Source: CAJXJP01 sp963926055 (lineage in GTDB: Bacteria; Patescibacteriota; Gracilibacteria; BD1-5; UBA6164). Taken from it: a stretch of 56,789 bases of DNA. The notes under the pieces were generated by a model. The model was given only the letters and a program-made list of their open reading frames with translations, did no database searches and was not told the origin of the DNA. Shown here in pieces: positions 9,240 to 18,113 of this stretch (positions are counted from its first letter, which is position 1; every line of letters starts with the position of its first letter). The position numbers were made by a program, and so were the translations under genes. Where the stretch lies: assembly GCA_963926055.1 (NCBI GenBank), contig CAWUVK010000005.1:1-56789 (forward strand), given 5' to 3'.

Positions 9240-9915
9240 GTTGTGCTTTGTAGATTGCTATTACTTTTAATCCCATTGACCAGAGAGTAAAAATAAAGCA
9301 AGCTACGCAAGCTGTTGCTATTATTTCAAATGCAAACGGAATTAATTTTATTTCAACTTTTGTTAAAAATAAAATTAATACTATTATAAGCCCAAATTTA
9401 AAGGAAGTTTTTAGTTTTCCGATACGTACAGCAGCTTTGTTTATCATTTGAGATCGTAATTGCTGACCGACACAATCTACAATTGCTAAAACAAGCATTA
9501 ATCCAAAAATATAAGGATGAACATGCCAACTCAACGCAAGTAAAATTGGTAAATCAAATATTTTATCACACAGTGCATCGAGTTTTTTCCCGTAATCAGA
9601 AGTTTGGTTCAGAGCTCTTGCAACTTGTCCATCGAGTCTATCGGTTATACTTAAAAATATAATCAATTGGATAATTATAGATATTTCATTATTACTCATG
9701 CTTTTTGCATAAAAAAATATATATAATCCAATTAAAATTCCAAATGGAGCTCGTAAGATACTGATATTATTTGCACTTAAGTATGGCTGAAATCTTTCAA
9801 AGAAATTTTTCACTCCAAATTTATTTTTTGGAAGAGCAATTTCGCTCAAATAAAGCATACTCATCAAAATGAGAGTAGCTCGAAGTAGGTTGTAACCATA
9901 AAATGATACATCCAT
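9226..9915 (-). CDS. pgsA: CDP-alcohol phosphatidyltransferase (PgsA-like)
   Basis: 229 residues with the full CDP-alcohol phosphotransferase signature DG-x2-AR-x8-G-x3-D-x3-D, seen as DGQVARAL then YGKKLDALCDKIFD. Several membrane helices. It probably makes phosphatidylglycerophosphate, but other alcohol acceptors are possible. ATG is preceded by GAGGT seven bases upstream and by a TTGACA promoter. Another in-frame ATG upstream is cut off by a TAG. No TGA codon, unlike most neighbours. Confidence 0.85.
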   Translation of the reverse strand: MDVSFYGYNLLRATLILMSMLYLSEIALPKNKFGVKNFFERFQPYLSANNISILRAPFGILIGLYIFFYAKSMSNNEISIIIQLIIFLSITDRLDGQVARALNQTSDYGKKLDALCDKIFDLPILLALSWHVHPYIFGLMLVLAIVDCVGQQLRSQMINKAAVRIGKLKTSFKFGLIIVLILFLTKVEIKLIPFAFEIIATACVACFIFTLWSMGLKVIAIYKAQQKTA

Positions 9916-9950
9916 ATTTTCTACCTCATTTTGTAAAATTAAGTATTTTT

Positions 9951-9978
9951 ATTCTAAGTGAAATATCTAAACTGTCAA
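9951..9978 (-). promoter_or_regulatory. TTGACA-type promoter of pgsA
   Basis: On the minus strand TTGACA (9978-9973), 16-base spacer, TAGAAT (9956-9951). Confidence 0.65.
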
Positions 9979-10046
9979 AAAAATATTTTTTATTTCTTTT
10001 CTTCTAAAATAAATTAGTATATAAATAATATTTTTAAAAATCTTTT

Positions 10047-10895
10047 ATGCACGAAATTATTTTTTATGGAAGTTTTGTTGTTTTCCCATTTATATTATTT
10101 TTTATATTTTTAAAAAAAATACATATTTGATTGAGAATATTTTTTATTCTTTTGAGTTTGTTATTTATTTGGATGCGTTTTATTGAACCTCAAATAATTA
10201 TTGTAAAAAATGAAAAAATAGAGCTAGGATTTGAATCAAAAATTATTTTGATTTCTGATTTACATTTAGGGAAATATAAAACAGAAAAATTTTTATCAAA
10301 AGCAGTAGAAAAAATAAATGATATCGAAGCTGATTATGTATTTATTGCAGGGGATTTTACGTATCAACCTGAATTAACAGATTTAGAAAAATTATTTGCA
10401 CCAATTTGAAAAATAAATAAACCAGTATATTGGGTTTTATGAAATCATGATGTAGAAAAACCAGGACCAAAACTTCGTGACGAACTAAAAACAGTTTTAG
10501 ATAATTTGTGAGCAAACTATTTAAATAATACAACAGTGAAATTGGATACTTTTACGCTCGTAGGACTCGGGAGTAACTGGAATAGGGAAGATGATACTTC
10601 TTTGTTAGAACAATTCACTCCAAGCGATAATATAGTCGTTTTAGCTCATAATCCAGACACAACTCTTAAATATTCAAATAATATCGCAGATCTCACACTT
10701 GCAGGCCACACTCACGGAGGACAATTACGTATTCCAGGATTATATAAATCAGTTATCCCGACTACTGGAAATTTCGATAAATGATTTTCTCAAGAAGAAT
10801 TTACCAAGCTCTACGTTTCCTCAGGAATCTGAGAAACAGCAATCCCAATGAGATTTCTCAATTTCCCAGAAATAGTAGTTTTGGAGTTGTATTAA
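10047..10895 (+). CDS. Membrane-anchored metallophosphoesterase (YaeI/YkuE type)
   Basis: 282 residues. Two N-terminal helices (about 3-19 and 27-40) are followed by a calcineurin-like phosphoesterase domain with all metal motifs in order: ISDLHLG, IAGDFTY, LGNHDVEKPG, VVLAHNPD and LAGHTHGGQ. YaeI/YkuE proteins are membrane-bound phosphodiesterases with lipid-like substrates (family knowledge); the substrate here is not certain. The GNHD glycine is a TGA codon. Confidence 0.9.
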
Positions 10896-10903
10896 GAATT
10901 GTA

Positions 10904-10938
10904 AAAAAAGGTAATCCAAATTGGATTACCTTTTTTTA
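10904..10938. terminator. Terminator between convergent genes
   Basis: GGTAATCCAA / TTGGATTACC flanked by A and T runs, so it can act on both strands. It overlaps the stop codon of the minus-strand GIY-YIG gene. Confidence 0.85.
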
Positions 10939-11223
10939 ATTATTACAAGGGGGATTAAATTTATTTATTAAATGATTTTCAATTTGTAATCTTCTATTTT
11001 TATCATTTGTCAGATGCACATAAATATACTTTTCTCATTTACCAATAAAACAATTTTTCTTATGATGGTTTGAATGTCTTTCTTTTAAATTTCACGATTG
11101 TCACACATAAATAATATTTGTATTTTCGTTAGTAATAATATAAACTCATGCAAGTTCTTTAAAGGTATCTGTACTTTGACATTTATGCCAGTCTAAGTTC
11201 TCAAAATTTATTATTTTAGTCAT
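10936..11223 (-). CDS. Small GIY-YIG domain protein
   Basis: 95 residues, visible only with TGA=Gly. Starting MTKIINFENLDW, it has AGVYIITNENTNIIYVGQSG (the GIY-YIG pair as GVY and YVG), then NLKERHSNHH, and a late ENHLINKFNPPCNN with the usual catalytic Glu and Asn-Pro end. Such stand-alone GIY-YIG nucleases resemble the URI/excinuclease group; role unknown. No second domain is present. Confidence 0.8.
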
Positions 11224-11586
11224 ATTAATAATTTATTATAAATTAAAGTTGAAAATATATTAACTTCACCTATAATTCATTACATAAATTTTGTGGTAAA
11301 AATTTATTTCTATGTATTAAATTATATATAGGACTTTGGACGCAGAAGTTGAAATCTAGTATTTCATTTTTACGTCTTTTTTTGTGCGAAAAATTACCAT
11401 TTTAAGTAATTAATAAATAAAATATACACAATTGTATATGTAATGGATATTACTTTTTTTATTATCCATAATTTTTATGATAGCTTAATTATTAGAAGTA
11501 TCAACATGTTTTTTATTTTCTTGTTAAAAACTATATATAGATATCTTTGTATTCATATTATATATTATTTCTATATATTGTGATTA
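11224..11586. other. Gene-free AT-rich stretch
   Basis: No reading frame of useful length on either strand under code 25. The only clear structure is the hairpin plus T run listed separately. Confidence 0.6.
11324..11383 (+). ncRNA. Possible short RNA or orphan terminator
   Basis: A TATATATA box is followed about ten bases later by a 16-base imperfect stem (GACG...TGAAAT with ATTTCA...CGTC) and seven T. The gene-free setting fits a short structured transcript, but it could be only a terminator. No family recognised. Confidence 0.35.
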
Positions 11587-11624
11587 TAAAAAAAATACAA
11601 CCCTATTTACAGGGTTGTATTTTA
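11587..11624 (-). terminator. Terminator of dnaK
   Basis: AATACAACCCT / AGGGTTGTATT stem; on the minus strand it is followed by a U run. It lies 24 bases past the dnaK stop. Confidence 0.85.
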
Positions 11625-11647
11625 TTGTATCAGGATTATTTAAACTA

Positions 11648-13558
11648 TTAAACTCTAGTAGTTTTATCATCTCCGTCAGTTTCAACGTCAGCATCTTGTA
11701 CTGAGTCGTCTACTTTTTGTTCTGCTTGACCTTGGTCAGCAGCACCTTGCGCACCTGGTTGAGAGTATAATTTTTGACCTACTTGCATCATAGTATCTTG
11801 TAGTTCTTTATTTACAGTTTCGAAATCTTCTTTTGAAGCATCAGCTTTACCAAGAACTTCTTTTACTTTTGCGATTTTTTCTTCAACTGAAGTTTTATCA
11901 GCATCTTCTACTTTATCAGCATTGTCTGCAAGCATTTTTTCTGCTTGAGCCACTCCTGAATCAGCTTGATTTCTTGCATCAACTAAATCTTTTTTCTTTT
12001 TATCTTCTTCTTTTTTTGCTTCAGCTTCTTTTACTAATTTATCAACTTCAGCTTCGTCCATACCAGTAGATCCTTGGATTGTGATATGTTGTTCTTTTCC
12101 TGTTCCTTTATCTTTTGCTTTAACTTTTAGTACACCATTGGCATCAATATCAAATGATACTTCAACTTGAGGTACACCTCTAGGAGCTGGAGCAATACCG
12201 TCTAAGATAAATCTCCCAAGAGATTTATTATCAGCAGCCATTTCTCTTTCACCTTGAAGTACGTGAATTTCTACACTTGGTTGGTTATCAACAGCAGTAG
12301 AGAAAGTTTCAGTTTTATTTGCAGGAATAGTTGTATTTCTTGAAATCATTGCAGTTCTTACTCCACCCATAGTTTCGATACCAAGAGTCAGAGGAGTAAC
12401 GTCGAGTAATAATACATCAGTAACGTCCCCACCAATAATCCCAGCTTGGATAGCAGCACCCATAGCAACAGCTTCATCAGGATTTACCCCAGAATTTGGT
12501 TTTTTCCCGAAGAAAGCTTCTACTTTAGAAATAACTAAAGGAACTCTTGTAGAACCACCAACGAGTAATACTTGATCTAAATCACTTGCAGATAATCCAG
12601 CATCTGATAATACTTTTCTACAAGGTTCTAGAGATCTTTCTACTAAGTCAGAAATTAATTCTTCAAATTTCGTTCTAGAAATACTCATCATTAAGTTTTT
12701 TGGTCCTGACGAATCAACAGTAATATATGGTAAGTTAATATCATATGAAGTTGTAGTTGAAAGTTCTTTTTTAGCTTTTTCTGCTTCGTCTCTCACTCTT
12801 TGAAGAGCCATAGGGTCATTTCTAAGATCTACTCCTTGGTCTTTTTTAAATTCATCGATAATATAATCTAAGATTACTTTATCAAAATCGTCCCCACCAA
12901 GGTGAGTATCACCATTTGTAGAAAGTACTTCAAATGTTCCTTCATCAGAAAGTTCTAAGATAGAAATATCAAATGTACCACCACCAAGGTCGTATACAGC
13001 GATTTTTTCATTTTTCCCTTTACCAGCACCATATGATAGGGCAGCAGCAGTAGGTTCGTTTACAATTCTTTTTACTTCTAAACCAGCGATTTTACCAGCG
13101 TTTATAGTAGCTTGTCTTTGATCATCGTTAAAGTAAGCAGGAACAGTAATAACAGCTTCTGTAACTTTTTGTCCTAAAAATTTTTCAGCATCTTCTTTAA
13201 TTTTCATTAACACGTGAGAACCAATTTCTTCTGGTCTTACTTGTTTTCCATCAAATTCGATAAGAGCTTCACCATTTGAACCTTTTACAACATTATATGG
13301 AACTGATTTGATTTCTTCTTGAATTTCATCAAATTTTCTCCCAATAAATCTTTTTGCAGAAAAAATTGTTCCTGCAGGATTTGTGATAGCTTGTCTTTTT
13401 GCTGGAGTACCAACAATAATTGAACCATCTTTATGAGCAACAATAGAAGGAGTTGTTCTATTACCTTCAGCATTGTTAATAACTTTTGCTTCTCACCCTT
13501 CCATGAAAGCAACACAAGAATTTGTTGTACCTAAATCGATACCAATAATTTTTCACAT
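11648..13558 (-). CDS. dnaK: Chaperone DnaK (Hsp70)
   Basis: 636 residues, the normal length. It opens MGKIIGIDLGTTNSCVAFME with the Gly after Met and the second Gly of EGG both encoded by TGA, which is strong proof of recoding. Later landmarks: AVITVPAYFNDDQRQAT, VNEPTAAALSYG, AVYDLGGGTFDISILE, LLVGGSTRVP, LLDVTPLTLGIETMGG, and an acidic C-terminal tail with DDKTTRV. Apart from the start, Gly is almost all GGN. The gene stands alone, without grpE or dnaJ nearby, behind a CIRCE operator. Confidence 0.98.
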
Positions 13559-13625
13559 AATAATTTTTTTAGAAATTAATATTTTTAATAATTTTTTTAT
13601 CGTCATCATTTTATGACTTGCACAT

Positions 13626-13653
13626 ATATTATTCAAAAAAAATTTCTTGTCAA
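13626..13653 (-). promoter_or_regulatory. dnaK promoter
   Basis: On the minus strand TTGACA (13653-13648), 16-base spacer, TAATAT (13631-13626). The leader to the ATG is about 60 bases. Confidence 0.65.
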
Positions 13654-13660
13654 AATATTT

Positions 13661-13687
13661 TTAGCACTTTTTTAACTTGTGTGCTAA
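13661..13687. promoter_or_regulatory. CIRCE heat-shock operator (HrcA site)
   Basis: TTAGCACTT - 9 bases - GTGTGCTAA, against the CIRCE consensus TTAGCACTC-N9-GAGTGCTAA, with exact 27-base geometry. It lies seven bases upstream of the dnaK -35, so HrcA control is likely although hrcA is not in the window. Confidence 0.85.
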
Positions 13688-13714
13688 TTATATAAAATAT
13701 TCCTTATTTTAAAG

Positions 13715-13748
13715 TAAAATAAAAGCCCGACACAAATTGTGCCGGGAA
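13715..13748 (-). terminator. Terminator of the basic-protein gene
   Basis: CCCGACACAA / TTGTGCCGGG stem with a U run on the minus strand, directly after the stop codon. Confidence 0.8.
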
Positions 13749-13760
13749 CTTTTTACTATG

Positions 13761-14177
13761 TTATGCTGCTTGAGACTTTACTTCGCAAGTTACATTTATT
13801 TGTGAAATTTCAGCATCATGTTCTAAACCACAATTTTTCTTAGCGAGATTTTCGTAATAAGGAATTTCGTCGCTTTGATTTGCAGTAACTAAAATATCTG
13901 GTTGTTTCGAATGGTGTTTTAATCGACGACCTGCACGACCTTTTTTGCCTTGTTTTTTGCGTTGACGTTCTTTTAATACTGGACCAACTAAATGCTTAAT
14001 TTGTTTGAGTTTGTTTAAGTCATCTTCGTTGAGAGAGTAATTTATCCAAGGTGTATTTCGGATCAATACTAATTCACCAGTTTTAAATTCGCGTCGAATT
14101 GCTTGTGTGCTAGAAGTGTCAGCTGTTCTTGCTCTTACTAATAGAGAAGTAAGTTTTGAAGAAATTTTTTTAGCCAT
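13761..14177 (-). CDS. Small basic protein, no recognised family
   Basis: 138 residues, Lys/Arg-rich in the middle (KERQRKKQGKKGRAGRRLKHH), ending in a more acidic part with two Cys. I chose the ATG at 14177 because AAAGGA lies seven bases upstream; another in-frame ATG 27 bases earlier has no such site. The basic patch suggests nucleic-acid binding (inference). No TGA codon and many CGN Arg codons, unlike the AGA-using neighbours. Confidence 0.7.
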   Translation of the reverse strand: MAKKISSKLTSLLVRARTADTSSTQAIRREFKTGELVLIRNTPWINYSLNEDDLNKLKQIKHLVGPVLKERQRKKQGKKGRAGRRLKHHSKQPDILVTANQSDEIPYYENLAKKNCGLEHDAEISQINVTCEVKSQAA

Positions 14178-14251
14178 AGTATTTCCTTTTTTGTACGTTT
14201 TCATAAACCTGTGATCATCATGATTCAGTCATTTATGAAATTGTAAGAATA

Positions 14252-14279
14252 TTTATAATGAAAAAATTATTAATGTCAA
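14252..14279 (-). promoter_or_regulatory. TTGACA-type promoter of the basic-protein gene
   Basis: Minus strand: TTGACA (14279-14274), 16-base spacer, TATAAA (14257-14252). The leader is about 75 bases. Confidence 0.65.
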
Positions 14280-14293
14280 AAATATTTCAAAAT

Positions 14294-14324
14294 AAAAAAG
14301 TCGACACACCGTGTCGATTTTTTT
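14294..14324. terminator. Bidirectional terminator
   Basis: TCGACAC / GTGTCGA with a three-base loop, A run on the left and T run on the right. Confidence 0.8.
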
Positions 14325-14337
14325 ATGTAACCTTTTT

Positions 14338-14574
14338 TTATTTTAATTTTTTCAGAAGTTTTTGAATTTTTTGTTTGAAACCTGAGAAAATATTTAAATT
14401 ATCTAAAATATGTCGAACAGCAATTTTGAGTTTTTTGAGAGAAGTATGCTCTTCAAAAATTTTTGTAATTTGTTGTTTGGCATTGTTTACTTCTACTCGT
14501 AGTGGACCAGAAGTCGATTTCATAGCATTATCCAAAGTGTTTTGGATATTTTGTTGGCAAGTATGCGCTAACAT
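14338..14574 (-). CDS. Hypothetical 78-residue helical protein
   Basis: Begins MLAHTCQQNIQNTLDNAMKS and ends in a Lys/Leu-rich amphipathic helix (QKIQKLLKKLK). I chose this ATG because GGAG lies eight bases upstream; a GTG 24 bases earlier is possible. TTGACA promoter, no TGA codon. No family recognised. Confidence 0.65.
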   Translation of the reverse strand: MLAHTCQQNIQNTLDNAMKSTSGPLRVEVNNAKQQITKIFEEHTSLKKLKIAVRHILDNLNIFSGFKQKIQKLLKKLK

Positions 14575-14617
14575 TGTATAAACTCCATCTTTTTGCACTC
14601 GAAATTGAGTAAAATCA

Positions 14618-14645
14618 AATCTAATAATTTTTGGGAGAATGTCAA
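14618..14645 (-). promoter_or_regulatory. TTGACA-type promoter
   Basis: Minus strand: TTGACA (14645-14640), 16-base spacer, TAGATT (14623-14618). Confidence 0.6.
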
Positions 14646-14656
14646 AATTATTTTAA

Positions 14657-14684
14657 AATAAAAAGTGCATTTCGCACTTTTTAT
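14657..14684. terminator. Bidirectional terminator overlapping a stop codon
   Basis: AAAAAGTGC / GCACTTTTT with an ATTTC loop. The stop codon of the minus-strand gene lies at its edge. Confidence 0.8.
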
Positions 14685-14944
14685 TGGACATAACTGATAC
14701 TTGGAAAATATTTTTCAATGATAATTTTTCTTTCAAAATCCTCTGAAATATTCTTTTCTTCAATTTCTTTCACAGTCTGAAATAAACAATTTTCTATCGA
14801 GGAGATCCTCGTTTCAGACTGTATGAGTTTTTCGATATTATTTGAAAAATTTATTGAGAGTCTACATAAATTTTTAATAAGACTAGTATGTTTCATATAA
14901 AAAATCATTGAATATTCGCTAAATTCAAATACTGTTTTCTCCAT
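14681..14944 (-). CDS. Hypothetical 87-residue protein
   Basis: Begins MEKTVFEFSEYSMIFYMKHT and is predicted helical throughout, with no membrane segment. GGAAGGA lies upstream of the ATG and a TTGACA promoter precedes it. No TGA codon. No family recognised. Third minus-strand gene in a row of this SD-led class. Confidence 0.65.
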   Translation of the reverse strand: MEKTVFEFSEYSMIFYMKHTSLIKNLCRLSINFSNNIEKLIQSETRISSIENCLFQTVKEIEEKNISEDFERKIIIEKYFPSISYVQ

Positions 14945-14975
14945 ATCTATTATCCTTCCTTTTTTGAGTAAATTA

Positions 14976-15003
14976 TTTATATAAAATAATATATAATTGT
15001 CAA
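14976..15003 (-). promoter_or_regulatory. TTGACA-type promoter
   Basis: Minus strand: TTGACA (15003-14998), 16-base spacer, TATAAA (14981-14976). Confidence 0.65.
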
Positions 15004-15063
15004 ATATTTGAAATTATTTTTATAATCTGATATTATAAAGAAAAATATTATTTAAAAATATTT

Positions 15064-15285
15064 ATGGAACAATTAAATCCTGTAATTGAAAGTCTAGAAA
15101 AAGAGACTTATTCAAAAGAAGTTAAAGAAGAAATGGAGGTTGTTCCGAGTCTTTTATGACTCTTGTGGGTAATGCCCAAAAACCCAGCTGCAATAACAGA
15201 AAAAATAAATGAATATAGAAAATTAAAAGCTGCAAATGATGATAGAGATTCTCAAAGTTTACATGATTATTATTCTAATAAATAA
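15064..15285 (+). CDS. Hypothetical 73-residue protein
   Basis: Begins MEQLNPVIESLEKETYSKEV, with a short hydrophobic centre (VVPSLLGLLWVMPKNPAAIT) and a charged end. One in-frame TGA read as Gly. TATAAT-like boxes lie 35-45 bases upstream. No family recognised. Confidence 0.65.
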
Positions 15286-15323
15286 TTTTGAAAAATACTT
15301 CTTTTCAGAATTATTTTTTTGGA

Positions 15324-15329
15324 TATAAT
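15324..15329 (+). promoter_or_regulatory. TATAAT -10 box before the zinc-ribbon gene
   Basis: Perfect TATAAT 29 bases before the ATG. Confidence 0.45.
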
Positions 15330-15358
15330 TAGTTCGCTTATTAATTAAAAAGATACGT

Positions 15359-15616
15359 ATGAAATGTCCAAGCTGTAAAGAAGTAACACTTTTAATGAGT
15401 GAAAAAAAGGGAGTTGAAATAGATTATTGTCCAGAATGTAGAGGTATTTGGTTAGATAAAGGTGAGTTAGAAAAACTTATCGAAAAAGAAAACCAAATCC
15501 ATGAAACCTATGAAAAACAATATTCTCAAGAATCTGAATATTCTCATAAATGAGATTACAAAAAAAAGAAAAAATCTTCTATTTTTTGAGAAATCACTGA
15601 TATGTTTGATTTCTAG
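15359..15616 (+). CDS. TFIIB-type zinc-ribbon protein
   Basis: 85 residues. MKCPSCKEV and DYCPECRGIWLDKGELEKLI give the CxxC...CxxC-x-G-x-W-L-D pattern of the zf-TFIIB family (PF13453-like). A Tyr/Ser/Lys tail follows, with one TGA-Gly and a FGEITDMFDF end. Zinc binding is likely; function of the family is unclear. Confidence 0.85.
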
Positions 15617-15618
15617 TT

Positions 15619-15654
15619 TAAATCACTTTGCAACGCAAAGTGATTTATTTTTTT
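15619..15654 (+). terminator. Rho-independent terminator
   Basis: AAATCACTTTGC / GCAAAGTGATTT, three-base loop, then T run. Confidence 0.9.
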
Positions 15655-15715
15655 GACTTTTGAGTACTTGTGCGTAATCTTTTGGTAATTACTATTTATA
15701 TACCAATTATGACTC

Positions 15716-15826
15716 AAATATTTTCTATCAGCCTGCATCCCGTAAACCCTTAATTTTTAGGGGGTTTTAAGCTGCATAAATAGAAAATATTTTTGTAAAC
15801 TCTCTTTTAATTAAGGGAGTTTTTTG
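15716..15826 (+). ncRNA. Structured RNA upstream of proS (leader or small RNA)
   Basis: A perfect 13-base stem (15716-15728 with 15780-15792) closes a region with inner pairings CAGC/GCTG and AAACCC/GGGTTT, followed by a terminator hairpin at 15797-15826 (AACTC...GAGTT plus T run). A TATATA box lies about 25 bases upstream. The aptamer-plus-terminator layout before proS fits a riboswitch, attenuator or independent small RNA. T-box landmarks are not seen. No known family recognised. Confidence 0.5.
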
Positions 15827-15870
15827 TTTAAATAAATTATAAAAAAATTAATTCTTTAAAAAATAATATT

Positions 15871-17097
15871 ATGTTAAAATTATCAAATTTTGCGTTTAAA
15901 ACATTAAAAACAAGACCAAATATCAGTGATAATGTTTCAACTGGGATTTTATTACAAGCTGGTTTTATCAGACAAACTATGGCTTGAGTGTATAATTATA
16001 CAACTCTTTGATTAAAAGTCTTGAGAAATATTGAAAATATTGTGAGAGAAGAAATGGATAATTATGGTGCAAATGAAATGCTTTTATCCGCTCTTTCTCC
16101 AAAAGATCTTTGGGAAAAAACAGGGAGATGGGATACGGTTGATATCTTATTTAAAGTTCCAGCTCACGAAGGAAAAGAATATGCTTTAAATCCAACACAT
16201 GAAGAAGTGGTAACTCCTTTAATGAATGAGTTTATTGAATCATATAAAGATGCAGGAAAATGTGTGTATCAAATACAAAATAAATTTAGAAATGAAAAAA
16301 GAGCAAAATCTGGGATCTTAAGAGGAAGAGAATTTTTAATGAAAGATGCCTATTCATTTCATATTGATAATGCCGAATTTGAGCAATATTATATCGGGAT
16401 GCAAAAAGTATATATGAATATTTTTGCACGTTTAGGGTTAAAAGATTCGACTGTTATGTGTATTGCGGATGGATGAGATTTTACAGAAAAATTTTCTCAT
16501 GAATTTCAAGTGATTACTCCAATTGGTGAAGATACAATTTATATTTGCGAAGATTGTGGGCTTGGTCATAATGAAGAAGTTTTAGACGAAAATAAAAATT
16601 TTGAATGTAAATCATGTGGTTCAAAAAATCATATAATTGAAAAAGCTTCAGAAGTTGGGAATATTTTTCCACTCGAAACAAAATTTTCAAATGCTTTTGG
16701 CTTAAAAATGTGAGATGAAAATAATAAACCACAAGATGTATTAATGGGATGTTACGGAATTGGTATTTCTCGTTTAATGTGAGTAATTGCTGAATCATTT
16801 ATGACAGAAAAATGAATTGCTTGGCCAGAGTCTATTGCTCCAGCAAGTCATTATATTATCGTAATGTGAGATGAAAATTTAGAAATTGCTGAAAAGTTAG
16901 CTACTGATTTAGAGTCTCAATGAAATAAAGTTATTTTGGATGATAGAAAAGGGAAAAAATTTGGATTTTGACAAAAAGCTGGGGATTGTGAATTATTTGG
17001 AATTCCAAACAGAATTGCTATCACACCAAAAACACTCGAACAAGGTTGATATGAACTTACTGTGAGAGGTGAGGAATCAAAAATAGTTTCTTTATAG
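15871..17097 (+). CDS. proS: Prolyl-tRNA synthetase, short form with zinc-ribbon insert
   Basis: 408 residues against about 570 for usual bacterial ProRS; the YbaK-like editing insert is missing. Class II motifs are clear: LWEKTGRWDTV, NPTHEEVV, KFRNEKRAKSGILRGREF, KDAYSFH, and motif 3 in LMGCYGIGISRLMG. At the editing-insert site there is a small four-Cys module (C226, C229, C246, C249). C-terminal anticodon-binding domain with DDRKGKKFGFGQKAGDCEL. Many TGA codons at conserved Gly. Confidence 0.95.
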
Positions 17098-17146
17098 AAA
17101 ATATAAAAATTGCAGTAAAAAATATATTTAATCAAGAAAAGTAATA

Positions 17147-17599
17147 ATGATAAAAATAATTTCGTTTGTTGATAGTTTTAAACATTATCAGCAACCAATT
17201 GATGAATTTACGAAAAGATTATGAAAATCAGTAGATTTTATAAAACTCAAACCAAGTAAAAGAAAAACTCCCGATGAAATAGTTGCTGAAGAAACAAAAA
17301 TTTTATCAGAATTTTTAGAAAAACAAAAAGGATATAAAGTTTTATTGTATATAGATTCTAAATATTTATCGACCGGGGATTTTTATGACTTTGTAGAAAA
17401 AACACAAATGGATTTTGGAAATTTAGTTTTTGTCATATGATGAGCCTACTGAGTTGATTATAGTAAATTACAGAATAAGGTTGATAGAAAATTAAGTTTT
17501 TCACCAATGACGTTTCCACATGCTCAAGCAATTATGATGCTTCTAGAGCAAATCTATAGAGTGCAATGTATAAAAAAAGGTACTGCGTATCACCATTAA
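17147..17599 (+). CDS. rlmH: 23S rRNA (pseudouridine1915-N3)-methyltransferase RlmH
   Basis: 150 residues, normal size. SPOUT-fold landmarks near the end: FVIGGAYG (three Gly as TGA), LSFSPMTFPHAQAIMMLLEQ and the invariant terminal GTAYHH. It methylates pseudouridine 1915 in helix 69 of 23S rRNA. Confidence 0.95.
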
Positions 17600-17637
17600 A
17601 ACTAAAAAAGGAGTTTTATCTGGTTACATAAATAAAT

Positions 17638-18009
17638 ATGTTATTTTCAAATGTATGAGTGCAAATAAATGAAACTCCGAATCATAAAGATTTAATATTA
17701 GAATTTTTATCAAAAGATTATAATCTGCCATCTAGAGAGGATCTGCTAAATTTTGTTGCAGCTTTAGATATTGATAAAAATAATTTCCTGACTCAAGTAT
17801 TTTGAGCAATTAAATCACTTGATAATCTCAATGAAGAACAAGTAAATTTTTTAGAATCAAAAAAAAGATATTATTTGTATCAGTATTATTTTACTCCTTG
17901 AGCCCTTACTCGAGAAGAAACAGAAGAATTAGAAGAAATATTTTTTCCTCAAGATAATATTCCTCAAAATAAATCAGAAGTTCAAAATGCAGTTTCACAA
18001 ATCTTTTAA
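17638..18009 (+). CDS. Hypothetical 123-residue protein
   Basis: Begins MLFSNVGVQINETPNHKDLI, mostly helical and acidic, with TPGALTREETEELEEIFFPQ near the end. Three TGA-Gly codons. No family recognised. It lies 38 bases after rlmH and may be cotranscribed with it. Confidence 0.7.
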
Positions 18010-18044
18010 TCTAAAGATTGTGTGAAGTACATTGATAAAATTAA

Positions 18045-18079
18045 AAATACTCTTACAATACAGTAAAAGTATTTTTTTT
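18045..18079 (+). terminator. Rho-independent terminator
   Basis: AATACTCTTAC / GTAAAAGTATT with an eight-T run. Confidence 0.8.
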
Positions 18080-18113
18080 GTCACTATTTTATTTTATTTT
18101 CGTTAGATTGAAT

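Noticed and set aside
11833..12069. Leu-rich open frame on the plus strand inside dnaK
   Set aside because: It is the complement of a clear dnaK frame, with no start site, and its Leu content comes from antisense Lys/Glu codons.
15655..15870. T-box riboswitch before proS
   Set aside because: No UGGNACC-like T-box sequence or specifier stem could be found; kept only as an unassigned structured RNA.
16021..16476. Fragmented proS as a pseudogene
   Set aside because: The breaks are TGA-Gly; the complete 408-residue enzyme has all class II motifs.
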